DNA of 34,834 bases from an uncultured Saprospiraceae bacterium. GTDB lineage: Bacteria; Bacteroidota; Bacteroidia; Chitinophagales; Saprospiraceae. The translations under genes were made by a program, and so were the position numbers. How positions within the stretch are numbered: the stretch's first letter is position 1; each line of letters opens with the position of its first letter. The notes beneath the pieces are model-generated. The model was not told the origin of the DNA. It saw only the letters and a list, made by a program, of their open reading frames with translations, and did no database searches. The DNA lies in the NCBI GenBank assembly GCA_938015925.1, contig CALLVY010000770.1, positions 1 through 34,834 of the forward strand, read 5' to 3'. Below, one piece after another: positions 23,301-31,171 of the stretch.

Positions 23301-23347
23301 GGATTGGAAAGTCGGTAAAACCTTAGTGCTACCAACTTTCCAAATCC
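23301..23347 (-). terminator. Terminator/attenuator between susD-like and CRTAC1 genes
   Basis: On the minus strand GGATTTGGAAAGTTGGT pairs with ACCGACTTTCCAATCC (one bulge, one wobble/mismatch) around a 14-nt loop, followed by TTCTTTTTTAG. It starts 33 bp after the SusD stop. Because downstream genes run in the same direction with no other obvious promoter, it may be a partial terminator that lowers expression of the CRTAC1 genes relative to SusC/D. It also argues against the upstream start of the CRTAC1 ORF. Confidence 0.65.
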
Positions 23348-23380
23348 TTAAAACCGGATCAAGCGTAGTCCATTAGTTTC

Positions 23381-24940
23381 CTATTGTACTTGAGACAAAA
23401 TGCCTCCGCTGCGATCAATTTCTGATTGTGGCAATGGGAAAATAGCTTTTCCTCCAGCCATACTAAAGGTTTTGTCTTGAGCCGCAAAAACTTGCGTCGC
23501 AATACCAAAGCGAACCATATCAAAAAGGCGGTGACCTTCGAATGCTAGTTCCGCCTGACGTTCGTAAATCAAAGCAGTTTTTAAATCATCTTTGCCCAAA
23601 CCATCGGCAATAGGAGTTCCTGTTGGGAAAGAACGCATGCGCACTTCATTGATTAAATTCGTTGCATCTCCCAAACTTCCACCGCTTTCAATTAAGGCTT
23701 CTGCATACATCAAAATAACATCTGCAAAACGCAAAAGTCGATCATTGTTATAATCGATGGCATAGTTAACAGGCGTATATTTTGTAGCATTTAAGCCCCG
23801 GTATTTTTTAAAGTTAGATCCGGTATCTGACCAGGTAGGATCATAATCTGCCGATGCACCACCTGGACCATAATATGTTTCTCCCGCGGCATAAACCGTC
23901 GCTACTTTTCTTGGATCACCATCTTCAAAAGCAGCCACAAACTCTGGTGTTGGAATATAGATTCCCAAACCAGTCCCTCCATTCCCCGGAGAATCACCAG
24001 CAGCATCTTGCCACCAAGAACGCATAAAGCCTTGAGAAGCTTTAAAGTTTTCTGAGTGGTTGTCATCTAATACCCAACCATTGTCGTCAGAGTTAGAACC
24101 GTATTGCAATTCGAAAACAGATTCTTGGTTGTTTTCCTGATCAATTGCAAAATTAGATTCGAAATCAGGCATCAACATGTAAGGACCATTGTTGTAAACA
24201 TCCATAAAAGTAATGGCAGCAGGGCCATATTGGCCTGCATAAAGTTGTGTTTTACCTAAGTAAGATTTAGCTGCCCAGGAAGTAGCTCTACCAAGGTTGG
24301 AATCATCCCAAGATTCCGGTAAACCAGCAGCAGCAGCAGTAAAATCTTCGATCAAGGCAGCTACTGTTTCTGCTTCTGTAGAATTGGGTAATGCAATGTC
24401 GTTAAGGTCTCTACGAGTTGTGCGAGCCAGCGGTGCCTGCCCACCCCAGAACTTGTAGGTCTGGAACTGGAACCAGCCCCGCATAAATTTAGCTTCTGCC
24501 TCGAATAAAGCCTTTTGCTCATCCGTCAACTCATTTGGTTCTGCTAGTTTTTCTATTACCAAATTGGCTCTAAAAATCCCTTGATAAAGGTGGGTAAATA
24601 CCGATTGGAAAGCTTTATCTGTAGATAAAAAATTTAGGTTGTCCATATTGATATTAGTTGCACAATTGGTCGCTTGCGCAGGATCATAGGTGGCTTCGTC
24701 AGAGGCCATCAATATCATTTTCCACCACTCTGCGCATTCTCCCAAATTTTCGGTACTGGTACCGTTGAGACTTTGCATAGAGGAATACGAAGCCAAAACA
24801 GCTCCTTTAAAGTCGCTCTCTGTTTTGTAGAAAGCATCCTCTGTTATTGCATCTAGTGGCTGTAGATCGAGATCATTACATCTGGTAAAGACCAGCATAA
24901 TTCCCAAGCCCATTAAGGCACTGATTAATATTTTTTTCAT
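23381..24940 (-). CDS. SusD/RagB-family nutrient-binding outer-membrane lipoprotein
   Basis: 519 aa. Family role: the surface lid that binds ligand above the SusC channel. The N-terminus is a lipoprotein signal ending LVFTRC, followed by acidic residues (NDLDLQP), consistent with surface export in Bacteroidetes. The family pattern is clear: LDAITEDAFYKTESDFKGAV, then the TPR-like helical region (AEAKFMRGWFQFQTYKFWGG), and the C-terminal RLLRFADVILMYAEALIESG, INEVRMRS and YERQAELAFEGHRLFDMVRFG segment. Length is normal. It lies 66 bp after the SusC gene. Ligand cannot be predicted from sequence; context points to a galactose-containing compound. Confidence 0.96.
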   Translation of the reverse strand: MKKILISALMGLGIMLVFTRCNDLDLQPLDAITEDAFYKTESDFKGAVLASYSSMQSLNGTSTENLGECAEWWKMILMASDEATYDPAQATNCATNINMDNLNFLSTDKAFQSVFTHLYQGIFRANLVIEKLAEPNELTDEQKALFEAEAKFMRGWFQFQTYKFWGGQAPLARTTRRDLNDIALPNSTEAETVAALIEDFTAAAAGLPESWDDSNLGRATSWAAKSYLGKTQLYAGQYGPAAITFMDVYNNGPYMLMPDFESNFAIDQENNQESVFELQYGSNSDDNGWVLDDNHSENFKASQGFMRSWWQDAAGDSPGNGGTGLGIYIPTPEFVAAFEDGDPRKVATVYAAGETYYGPGGASADYDPTWSDTGSNFKKYRGLNATKYTPVNYAIDYNNDRLLRFADVILMYAEALIESGGSLGDATNLINEVRMRSFPTGTPIADGLGKDDLKTALIYERQAELAFEGHRLFDMVRFGIATQVFAAQDKTFSMAGGKAIFPLPQSEIDRSGGILSQVQ

Positions 24941-25006
24941 AATTGAGTAATTTTTCTAAATTAATAAACACTTCTATTTTTTCTGTTCATTTCTGAAAAG
25001 AAAGTC

Positions 25007-28000
25007 CTAGAAAGTTACCTGTCCTCCGAACTGAATAATTCTTGGTGAAGGTGTAGAACCATCATCCTGACCAGTTGCTAGAGGCATTTCTCCTTTTTGG
25101 AAACTAAAGCCACGAGTAACCTCAGGGTCTAAACCTGTATATTTGGTAAAAGTAGCTAAGTTTTGTGCAGAGATAAACAAACGAATACCTGTAAATAATC
25201 CTTTACCAATCGTTTGCAAAGCATCCGCAGAAAATCGATATCCTAATTGAATATTTTGCAACCTTAAATAGCTTGCATCTTCCACCCAACGGTCAGAGAA
25301 ACGATTATTCCCATTAGGATCTGCAACAGTAGCTCTTGGCATAACAGAACTAGGATTCGTTGGACTCCAACGATCTAATACAGAAACAGATTGATTATTA
25401 GAACTATTCATTCCTTCCAGAGCAGTACGCGTATTATTAAAAACACTAACTCCTGATACTCCTTGCAAAAAGATGTTCAGATCAAAACCAGAGATTTCTC
25501 CACCTAAATTTAATCCATAAAACAAATTTGGAGTAGAGTTACCTAGGAAAGTACGATCAGAGGGTGTGATTTGACCATCACCATCTACATCTACATAACG
25601 GATATCTCCAGGGGACGGCGTTCCAGATTCATCTGGAAGAGCTTGATCTACTTCTCCCTGATTTTGATAAATACCATCTGTTTGATAACCATAGAAGTGT
25701 CCAATAGAATATCCAACATCTGTACGGTGTGTTTGAGCTCCAAAATACCCTGTGATAATAGCATTGGCGCCATCGCCTAAAGAAAGGACTTCGTTTTTGA
25801 CGGTTGTCAAATTACCAGAAATATTGTATTTAAAATCTCCAACATTGTTTTGATACAAGGCAGAAATTTCAATTCCACTATTTTGCACTTCTCCAGAGTT
25901 TACATCTGGAGGTAAAAGGAAACCAGAAATTGCGGAGATTGGTAAACCAACTAAAATATCATTGGTGTTCTTTTGAAAGTAATCAACACTTAAATCTACG
26001 CGTCCTTCAAATAGTCTAACATCTACTCCAAAATCTAACTGAGTACTTCTTTCCCATTTCAAATCTGGGTTGGCAAATACAAAAGGTGTTGGTGCAGCAA
26101 ATACAGATTGGCTAGTTCCTAATACATAAAGCGAGGTCAAACCAAGTGTACTTTGGTAAGCAAAGTTGGTTCCAGTAAATTGATTACCAGATTGTCCCCA
26201 TGCAGCACGAATTTTTAAATCATCAATCACACTATTGTCTGCCATAAAATCTTCCTCGCTCAATCTCCAACCTGCCGAAACAGCTGGAAAAAAATCGCTT
26301 CGGTTGTCTTTAGAAAAACGAGAAGTGATGTCTTGTCTTACATTGACTGTAAGCAAGTATTTGCGATTTAAAGTATAGTTGATTCGTCCCAAAAATCCAC
26401 GTAGTGCCCAATGATCGGCCTCTTGTCCAACAGCAGAAGTAGCTGCTGTATTGACTAAAGTAACAGCCTCATTTAAAAAGCCTCTACCCTGCCCTCTAAG
26501 GCGATCAAATTCAAAATTGGTTTCTTCATGTCCTACCAAAACCGTAAGGTCGCTTTTTCCAAAAGAATTGGTGTAGGTCAAGGTATTGGCTAGATTGGTG
26601 GTCAGCTCTGTTGGCTTAGAAACAACTTTTAAGATTCCACCATTAGATACCTGTCCAAAGTCGTAGATGTTTTGTAACCAGTTACCTTGTCCAATGTTGT
26701 AATCCAAACCAATGGTAGATCGGAATTTAAGTCCTTTGGCCAATTCTAATTCTCCATAAACAGATCCCAAAACTCTTCTGGATAATACTCGAGTTTCATT
26801 ATTGGAAAGATCATTTAAGCCTACTACTTGATTGGTACTACCGTTGGCAGCACCGGCTGTGGTTGAGGTGATTTTCGTGTATTCTCCATCTGTTCTTACA
26901 GGTACAAAAGGAGCATTTAGTGCAGCCAAGAAAGCTCCTGCACGTCCTGGCTCAGACTCTACCAAACGATTAGAGAAACTAACGTTGATAGATTCTCCAA
27001 TTTTAATGCGTTTTCCAACTTTGATATCCGCATTTGCTTTTACGGAGTAACGTTTGAATCCTGTAGCCAAGGTGATTCCTTCTTGATTGAAGTAACCACC
27101 AGAGATACTAAAATTCATGTTTTCAGTACCACCAGTCGCAGAAATATTGTGGCTTTGCATTCCTGCACTTTGTAAGACTTCATCTTGCCAATTGGTGAAT
27201 GGCTGGCTAGCAAAAGAACTGAAATCATTTCCTAATTCATTCTGTAAAGTAATATAATCTGATACTCCAAGAACCTCATGTGTTTTTCTTGGTGATTGTA
27301 CCCCATAGTAAGCATCATAAGTCAAAGAAGTTCTACCTTCTTTTCCTCTTTTAGTCGTTACTATAATTACTCCATTGGCAGCTCGTGCGCCATAAATCGC
27401 TGCAGCAGAGGCATCCTTTAGTACGTCAATAGATTCGATATCACTTGGGTTGATACCGACCAAAGGATTACTCTCTGTATTAGAGCCGGTATTAACCGTA
27501 ATATTTGTGGTCTGCACGATAGGAACTCCGTCAACGACCCAAAGTGGGTTATTACTACCCGTTGTACCAACTCCACGAATACGCACATTGATGGGAGCAC
27601 CTGGATCTCCACTACGATTGGTCAACTGTACCCCCGAAAGACGGCCACGGATGGCTTGATCGGCAGTTAGGGCTGGTACCCTGCTAATATCCTCTGCATT
27701 GATAGAGCCAACTGCTCCAGTTAGGTCTACTTTGCGTTGAGTACCGTATCCAACTACGACCACTTCATCAAGTATTTCTGCATCTACTCCCATGGTGATG
27801 TCAATAACAGATTTTCCCACGATACTAACTTCTTGCGTTTTATAACCTGTATAGGAAAACTCAAGCATTTCCACTCCTGCGGGGACATTTAGAGCATATT
27901 TGCCGTCCAAATCAGTAATAGTTCCTGTACTGGTGCCTTTGGCAATGATGTTTACCCCAATAAGGGAAAGCCCCTCTCCGTCTAGTACAGTACCAGAAAT

Positions 28001-28135
28001 AGGGGTTTGGCCAAAGGCCAATATTGAAAAAAATAGAAGGAGAAGAGTCGAGAATAAGCTCTTCTTAAATTGCAATGGTGGAATTAAGTTTTTCCTTTTC
28101 CACCTTACAATTTGAAAAGTTCTAAGTTTCATCAT
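25007..28135 (-). CDS. SusC/RagA-family TonB-dependent outer-membrane receptor
   Basis: 1042 aa. After a signal peptide (hydrophobic about 28-41, ending FGQ) comes a carboxypeptidase-regulatory-like domain (about 45-115, SGTVLDGEGLSLIGVNI), a TonB-box-like segment (EVVVVGYGTQ, about 124-133), the plug domain with the family signature (RIRGVGT, VVDGVP, IESIDVLKDASAAAIYGARAANGVIIVTTKRG at about 233-264), and a 22-strand barrel ending QFGGQVTF with terminal Phe. It imports ligand captured by the SusD partner, using TonB energy. The N-terminus before the hydrophobic core is long and basic; the second Met is equally possible as start. No anti-sigma/sigma pair is adjacent; regulation more likely comes from the neighbouring GntR-type protein. 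Confidence 0.96.
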   Translation of the reverse strand: MMKLRTFQIVRWKRKNLIPPLQFKKSLFSTLLLLFFSILAFGQTPISGTVLDGEGLSLIGVNIIAKGTSTGTITDLDGKYALNVPAGVEMLEFSYTGYKTQEVSIVGKSVIDITMGVDAEILDEVVVVGYGTQRKVDLTGAVGSINAEDISRVPALTADQAIRGRLSGVQLTNRSGDPGAPINVRIRGVGTTGSNNPLWVVDGVPIVQTTNITVNTGSNTESNPLVGINPSDIESIDVLKDASAAAIYGARAANGVIIVTTKRGKEGRTSLTYDAYYGVQSPRKTHEVLGVSDYITLQNELGNDFSSFASQPFTNWQDEVLQSAGMQSHNISATGGTENMNFSISGGYFNQEGITLATGFKRYSVKANADIKVGKRIKIGESINVSFSNRLVESEPGRAGAFLAALNAPFVPVRTDGEYTKITSTTAGAANGSTNQVVGLNDLSNNETRVLSRRVLGSVYGELELAKGLKFRSTIGLDYNIGQGNWLQNIYDFGQVSNGGILKVVSKPTELTTNLANTLTYTNSFGKSDLTVLVGHEETNFEFDRLRGQGRGFLNEAVTLVNTAATSAVGQEADHWALRGFLGRINYTLNRKYLLTVNVRQDITSRFSKDNRSDFFPAVSAGWRLSEEDFMADNSVIDDLKIRAAWGQSGNQFTGTNFAYQSTLGLTSLYVLGTSQSVFAAPTPFVFANPDLKWERSTQLDFGVDVRLFEGRVDLSVDYFQKNTNDILVGLPISAISGFLLPPDVNSGEVQNSGIEISALYQNNVGDFKYNISGNLTTVKNEVLSLGDGANAIITGYFGAQTHRTDVGYSIGHFYGYQTDGIYQNQGEVDQALPDESGTPSPGDIRYVDVDGDGQITPSDRTFLGNSTPNLFYGLNLGGEISGFDLNIFLQGVSGVSVFNNTRTALEGMNSSNNQSVSVLDRWSPTNPSSVMPRATVADPNGNNRFSDRWVEDASYLRLQNIQLGYRFSADALQTIGKGLFTGIRLFISAQNLATFTKYTGLDPEVTRGFSFQKGEMPLATGQDDGSTPSPRIIQFGGQVTF

Positions 28136-28171
28136 AATTTTGGTGTTTTACGTTTATTTCAAAATGGCAGT

Positions 28172-28212
28172 AACCTTGGTTTATTGGACTAAACCGGGGT
28201 TGCTTTTTTTTT
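28172..28212 (+). terminator. Strong hairpin plus T-tract in plus-strand orientation upstream of susC
   Basis: AACCTTGGTTTA pairs with TAAACCGGGGTT (12 bp, two G-U wobbles) around a TTGGAC loop, followed by GC and nine T residues. This is a textbook intrinsic terminator for plus-strand transcription, yet both flanking genes are on the minus strand. On the minus strand the wobbles become C-A mismatches and the T-tract is lost. Its core GGTTTA-TTGGAC-TAAACC is also a good inverted repeat that could be an operator 37-60 bp upstream of the SusC start. Confidence 0.5.
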
Positions 28213-28294
28213 AAGAGTGATTAGTTTTGTTTTAAGTCATATAATTATTTGATTTTTGGTGATTGAAATAGATTATTTTTTGCTTTTAATGGTT

Positions 28295-29311
28295 CTAAAG
28301 TGATGCTCTTCGAATGAGCGTGGTGACAATGACCTCCTGGTTTGTTTTTCTATGAAGGACAAACTCTGCTGCTTTCTGCGCCATAAGTACGAAATCTGTA
28401 GAAATCGTAGTAATTCCGCCCATTACAAATTCCTTTATCGTGCTTTCGTTGAAAGATAAAATGCCAATATCCTTTCCTATCTCAAGGTTTCTATTTTTGC
28501 AATCTTTGAGTAATTCCCAAAGGTCATTATCGTTTTGGATGAAATAGCAACTGCCCTTACTTACCGAATTGGGTTCGTAGTAGCTTTTGACCTCACTATT
28601 CAAATTGTTATCCTTGATGAATTCTTCAAAGCCTTTAAGAACTCCAATGGGATTATCATCTTTTGGTCGGAAGAAAAGAACACATTTTTTGAAGGAACTA
28701 ATGGTTGGGAATAATCCACTTAAAACATCATACATGGGTTTTCTAAACTCTTGGGTGATGTGAGAGTATTGTTGGTTTAAGTCTAAGTATCGGTCAATTA
28801 AAAGGAGTTTGTTCGGTGGAATAGTCTTAAGTAATTTTCTGGATTTTTCATTTTGTATTGGGGCAACAACATAAATTCCATATTTATCAGAAATATTGGA
28901 GAAGATCGATTCGAATACGGACATATTGCTATGATGAAAGAAGACATCGAGTTGGATGTTTTCTCCTAAGGAAGCTCGGAAGCTATTGTAAAATTCTTCT
29001 TGGAAAGTGTGAAAGGCGTATAAGATTAAAGCGACTTTGATGGTCTGATCGGTAGATTCATTGGCGATATAATAACCCAGTCTATTTTTGGATTCAACAA
29101 TCCCACGATCTTTAAGATCGGTATAAGCCTTTACGATGGTTTTTCGGGCAAAACCAAGCTCTTTGACCATTTTATTTACGGAAGGTAGCATGCTTCCTTT
29201 TATTATAATTTTTTCTTCTATAGCGTTAATTATCCCATTAACCAATTGTTCATGTTTGGTTAAATGATTGAACTCTTCTAGTTCCTGAATTTTCTTAAAA
29301 AAAGCAGTCAT
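28295..29311 (-). CDS. GntR-type regulator with LacI-like ligand-binding domain (AraR-like architecture)
   Basis: 338 aa. Residues about 15-88 are a GntR winged helix (SMLPSVNKMVKELGFARKTI, then AYTDLKDRGIVESKNRLGYY). The remaining about 250 residues resemble a LacI/GalR periplasmic-binding-type effector domain: GIYVVAPIQ, a hinge-like IGILSFNES, GITTISTDF and the terminal TTLIRRASL typical of LacI-family ends. This combination is known from B. subtilis AraR. It likely senses a sugar or its phosphate and controls the adjacent SusC/D operon, which begins 159 bp downstream in the same direction. No signal peptide, so cytoplasmic. Candidate operators are the inverted repeat upstream of susC and the TGCTACTC direct repeats upstream of this gene. 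Effector unknown. Confidence 0.88.
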   Translation of the reverse strand: MTAFFKKIQELEEFNHLTKHEQLVNGIINAIEEKIIIKGSMLPSVNKMVKELGFARKTIVKAYTDLKDRGIVESKNRLGYYIANESTDQTIKVALILYAFHTFQEEFYNSFRASLGENIQLDVFFHHSNMSVFESIFSNISDKYGIYVVAPIQNEKSRKLLKTIPPNKLLLIDRYLDLNQQYSHITQEFRKPMYDVLSGLFPTISSFKKCVLFFRPKDDNPIGVLKGFEEFIKDNNLNSEVKSYYEPNSVSKGSCYFIQNDNDLWELLKDCKNRNLEIGKDIGILSFNESTIKEFVMGGITTISTDFVLMAQKAAEFVLHRKTNQEVIVTTLIRRASL

Positions 29312-29346
29312 ATTTTATAAAAGGGCAAAAAATTAATCAATGTCTG

Positions 29347-29364
29347 TGCTACTCTATGCTACTC
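29347..29364. repeat. Direct repeat TGCTACTC x2, 10-bp period, upstream of the GntR-type gene
   Basis: TGCTACTC occurs at 29347-29354 and again at 29357-29364, separated by TA, so the two copies lie on the same helix face. The site is 36-53 bp upstream of the regulator's start codon, a suitable place for autoregulation. No matching copy was noticed upstream of susC. Regulatory role is inference. Confidence 0.45.
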
Positions 29365-29593
29365 AATTGCAAGAAAGGAAAAAATATTGAAACTAAGAAG
29401 TAATTACCTAATGAAAAATTAAATAAAAGGATAAAAGGAATTAAAATTTTGCAGATCATTAGTTCTACAAAATTAAAATACATTACGAAAAAGGTTAATA
29501 GAAGGATTTATGGAGAGGAATTAGAATAAAAACGATCGTAGGTAGACTAATTGTCAAAAAAAGGAGAAGGATTGGAAACATTGGACCAAATAA

Positions 29594-29621
29594 AAAAGGC
29601 AAGCCTTTCGGCTTGCCTTTT
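29594..29621 (-). terminator. Intrinsic terminator of the TPR gene
   Basis: On the minus strand AAAAGGCAAGCC, a GAAA tetraloop, then GGCTTGCCTTTT and further T residues: a perfect 12-bp stem with a stable tetraloop and a T-tract. It lies 24 bp after the TPR stop codon. The A-run on the other arm would also allow weaker function on the plus strand. Confidence 0.9.
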
Positions 29622-29644
29622 CTAAAGCTTTAGAGCTTTAATAA

Positions 29645-30979
29645 TTACTTGAAGAAAGAGGCTTCAATCACCTCATTATTATTAAGTTTTTCAATTCGAC
29701 TTTTAAATTCATTAGAAGTAGCCAAATCGTTTTTCTTAGCAAAGATTTCTTTAAGTGCGATCAAAGTACCCATATCATTAGGCTCAATTTTTTCCGCATC
29801 TTTGAAGTATGGTAATGCTTTGTCAAACATTGTGTATACTTCTTTTTGCTTTGCATTGTATTTTTCCGTTCCAGATTTAGAAAGATCACTTTCTAAATCT
29901 TGCATTTCTTTGGTCAAAACGGCTGCTTTGTTATAGTAGATTACACCAATGTTATACATCGCAGTATAGTTATTTTTATCCTTGGCAAGAGATTGTTCGA
30001 AATAATTCATCGCCAATTCTTTGTACTCCTGAGACTTAACAAGATCACCTGCTTCTAGCTCTTTGTTACCCAATTCATCATAAACCTGGCCTAGTGTAGT
30101 TATAAAAGAAATATTGTCTGGATCTTTTTCAATCCCTGTTTTCAATTTCCCAGTTAAGGTTTCCAACTTACCATTATTCAAGTAGTAGTTGATCTCCGTG
30201 ACCAATAGTCCTTGATCATCAGGAAAAAGCTCTCTCCCTTTTCCTAGGATTGCCAAAGCCGCATCTTCATCCGTTTCCGCCTTAGCTTTAAAAAGGCCTT
30301 CGTAGATCGCAGGTTCCGGGTAGTTGATATCATACAACTGCTGGAAAAGAGCTAAAGAAGCTTCTTTCTCACCTGCTAAAGAAGCACAAATTGCGGTAGA
30401 ATAAACTTGTTGGTTGTATTCCTCATCCGTTGGTAAGAAATCATCAACGCCATTGTCTTTCAATATTTTTCTAGCATCCATACCTGCTTTAAAAGAGGCA
30501 TAAGAATTTTTAAAATCCTGAGCTTCGTAGAAGTACCCACCATAGTTAAGGAGGTAGCTGGCCGTTTCCAAAAGGTTAGTAGTCATTTTGCTTTTTTGCC
30601 ATTTCTTTACAGCAACTTTCAAGCCTGCATCAGCAGCATTATAAGCTTCCAAAGCTGGATTTGTGGTAACAGCAGGAACAGAAGTAGGATCTAAGTATCT
30701 TTTGCTGATGTACCTTCTGGAGATACTATTATAAATGTCTGTTTTGGTTTCCCATAATTTATAGACATCTTTTTCCCCAACGGTACTTACCCCAGCAGCA
30801 GCAATGTCAATGTTTTCACTAGCCGTTGCCAATTCTTTGGCGGTTACCTCACCATCCGTTGAGATATTAGCATTAGTTAAAGCCTTTTTAGCCTTTTTTA
30901 AAGCTGTTGCTGCATCTTGTGCGGTTATTACCCCAGTAAAAAGGAAAAGGGCAATTAGAGGGAGCATTACTTTTTTCAT
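29645..30979 (-). CDS. Exported tetratricopeptide-repeat protein
   Basis: 444 aa. The N-terminus MKKVMLPLIALFLFTGVITAQ is a signal peptide cleaved after AQ-type sequence, so the protein is periplasmic or outer-membrane associated. The body is helical with TPR-like units, for example EEALALF-type repeats around AALAILGKGRELFPDD, DNISFITTLGQVYDELGN and NYTAMYNIGVIYYNKAAVL followed by DKALPYFKDAEKIEPND. TPR proteins mediate protein-protein contacts; no specific partner is evident. It lies 192 bp downstream of gyrA in the same direction, an arrangement I recall from other Bacteroidetes. A terminator-like hairpin lies between them, so co-transcription is uncertain. Confidence 0.85.
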   Translation of the reverse strand: MKKVMLPLIALFLFTGVITAQDAATALKKAKKALTNANISTDGEVTAKELATASENIDIAAAGVSTVGEKDVYKLWETKTDIYNSISRRYISKRYLDPTSVPAVTTNPALEAYNAADAGLKVAVKKWQKSKMTTNLLETASYLLNYGGYFYEAQDFKNSYASFKAGMDARKILKDNGVDDFLPTDEEYNQQVYSTAICASLAGEKEASLALFQQLYDINYPEPAIYEGLFKAKAETDEDAALAILGKGRELFPDDQGLLVTEINYYLNNGKLETLTGKLKTGIEKDPDNISFITTLGQVYDELGNKELEAGDLVKSQEYKELAMNYFEQSLAKDKNNYTAMYNIGVIYYNKAAVLTKEMQDLESDLSKSGTEKYNAKQKEVYTMFDKALPYFKDAEKIEPNDMGTLIALKEIFAKKNDLATSNEFKSRIEKLNNNEVIEASFFK

Positions 30980-31132
30980 ATTATTCTTTTTGAGTTAAAA
31001 TTTAAGTTTTGATGTAGTTTGATCGTGTAAAATTGGTTTAATTTTTATTAGTTTAATTCAACCACTATTAGGACGCTATTACTTGAAAGAAAAACGTTTG
31101 CCTAACGTTAAAGGCTTGCTGTTTTGTGTTAA

Positions 31133-31163
31133 AAAACGTTAAGTCCGCCTAAATCGGGCTTAA
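31133..31163 (-). terminator. Probable gyrA terminator
   Basis: On the minus strand TTAAGCCCG pairs with CGGACTTAA (one C-A mismatch) around a 7-nt loop and is followed by CGTTTTTTAAC. It begins 9 bp after the gyrA stop codon. The stem is short and imperfect, so termination may be partial. Confidence 0.5.
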
Positions 31164-31171
31164 TTAAGTGC

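Larger units (their letters stand above)
29312..29644. other. Intergenic region, 333 bp, no gene found
   Basis: Holds the presumed promoter of the GntR-type gene, the TGCTACTC direct repeats at 29347-29364, an isolated TAnnTTTG match on the minus strand (TAATTTTG, 29475 to 29468) without a convincing -33 partner, and the terminator of the TPR gene at 29594-29621. The rest is A/T-rich sequence without visible structure. Confidence 0.6.

Noticed and set aside
23270-23335. N-terminal extension of the first CRTAC1 gene in the ORF track
   Set aside because: It runs through a terminator-like hairpin and precedes a proper lipoprotein signal at 23269.
31034-31063. Inverted repeat GGTTTAATT...AATTCAACC upstream of the TPR gene
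   Set aside because: Imperfect, A/T-dominated and without a T-tract or link to a regulator; too weak to call.
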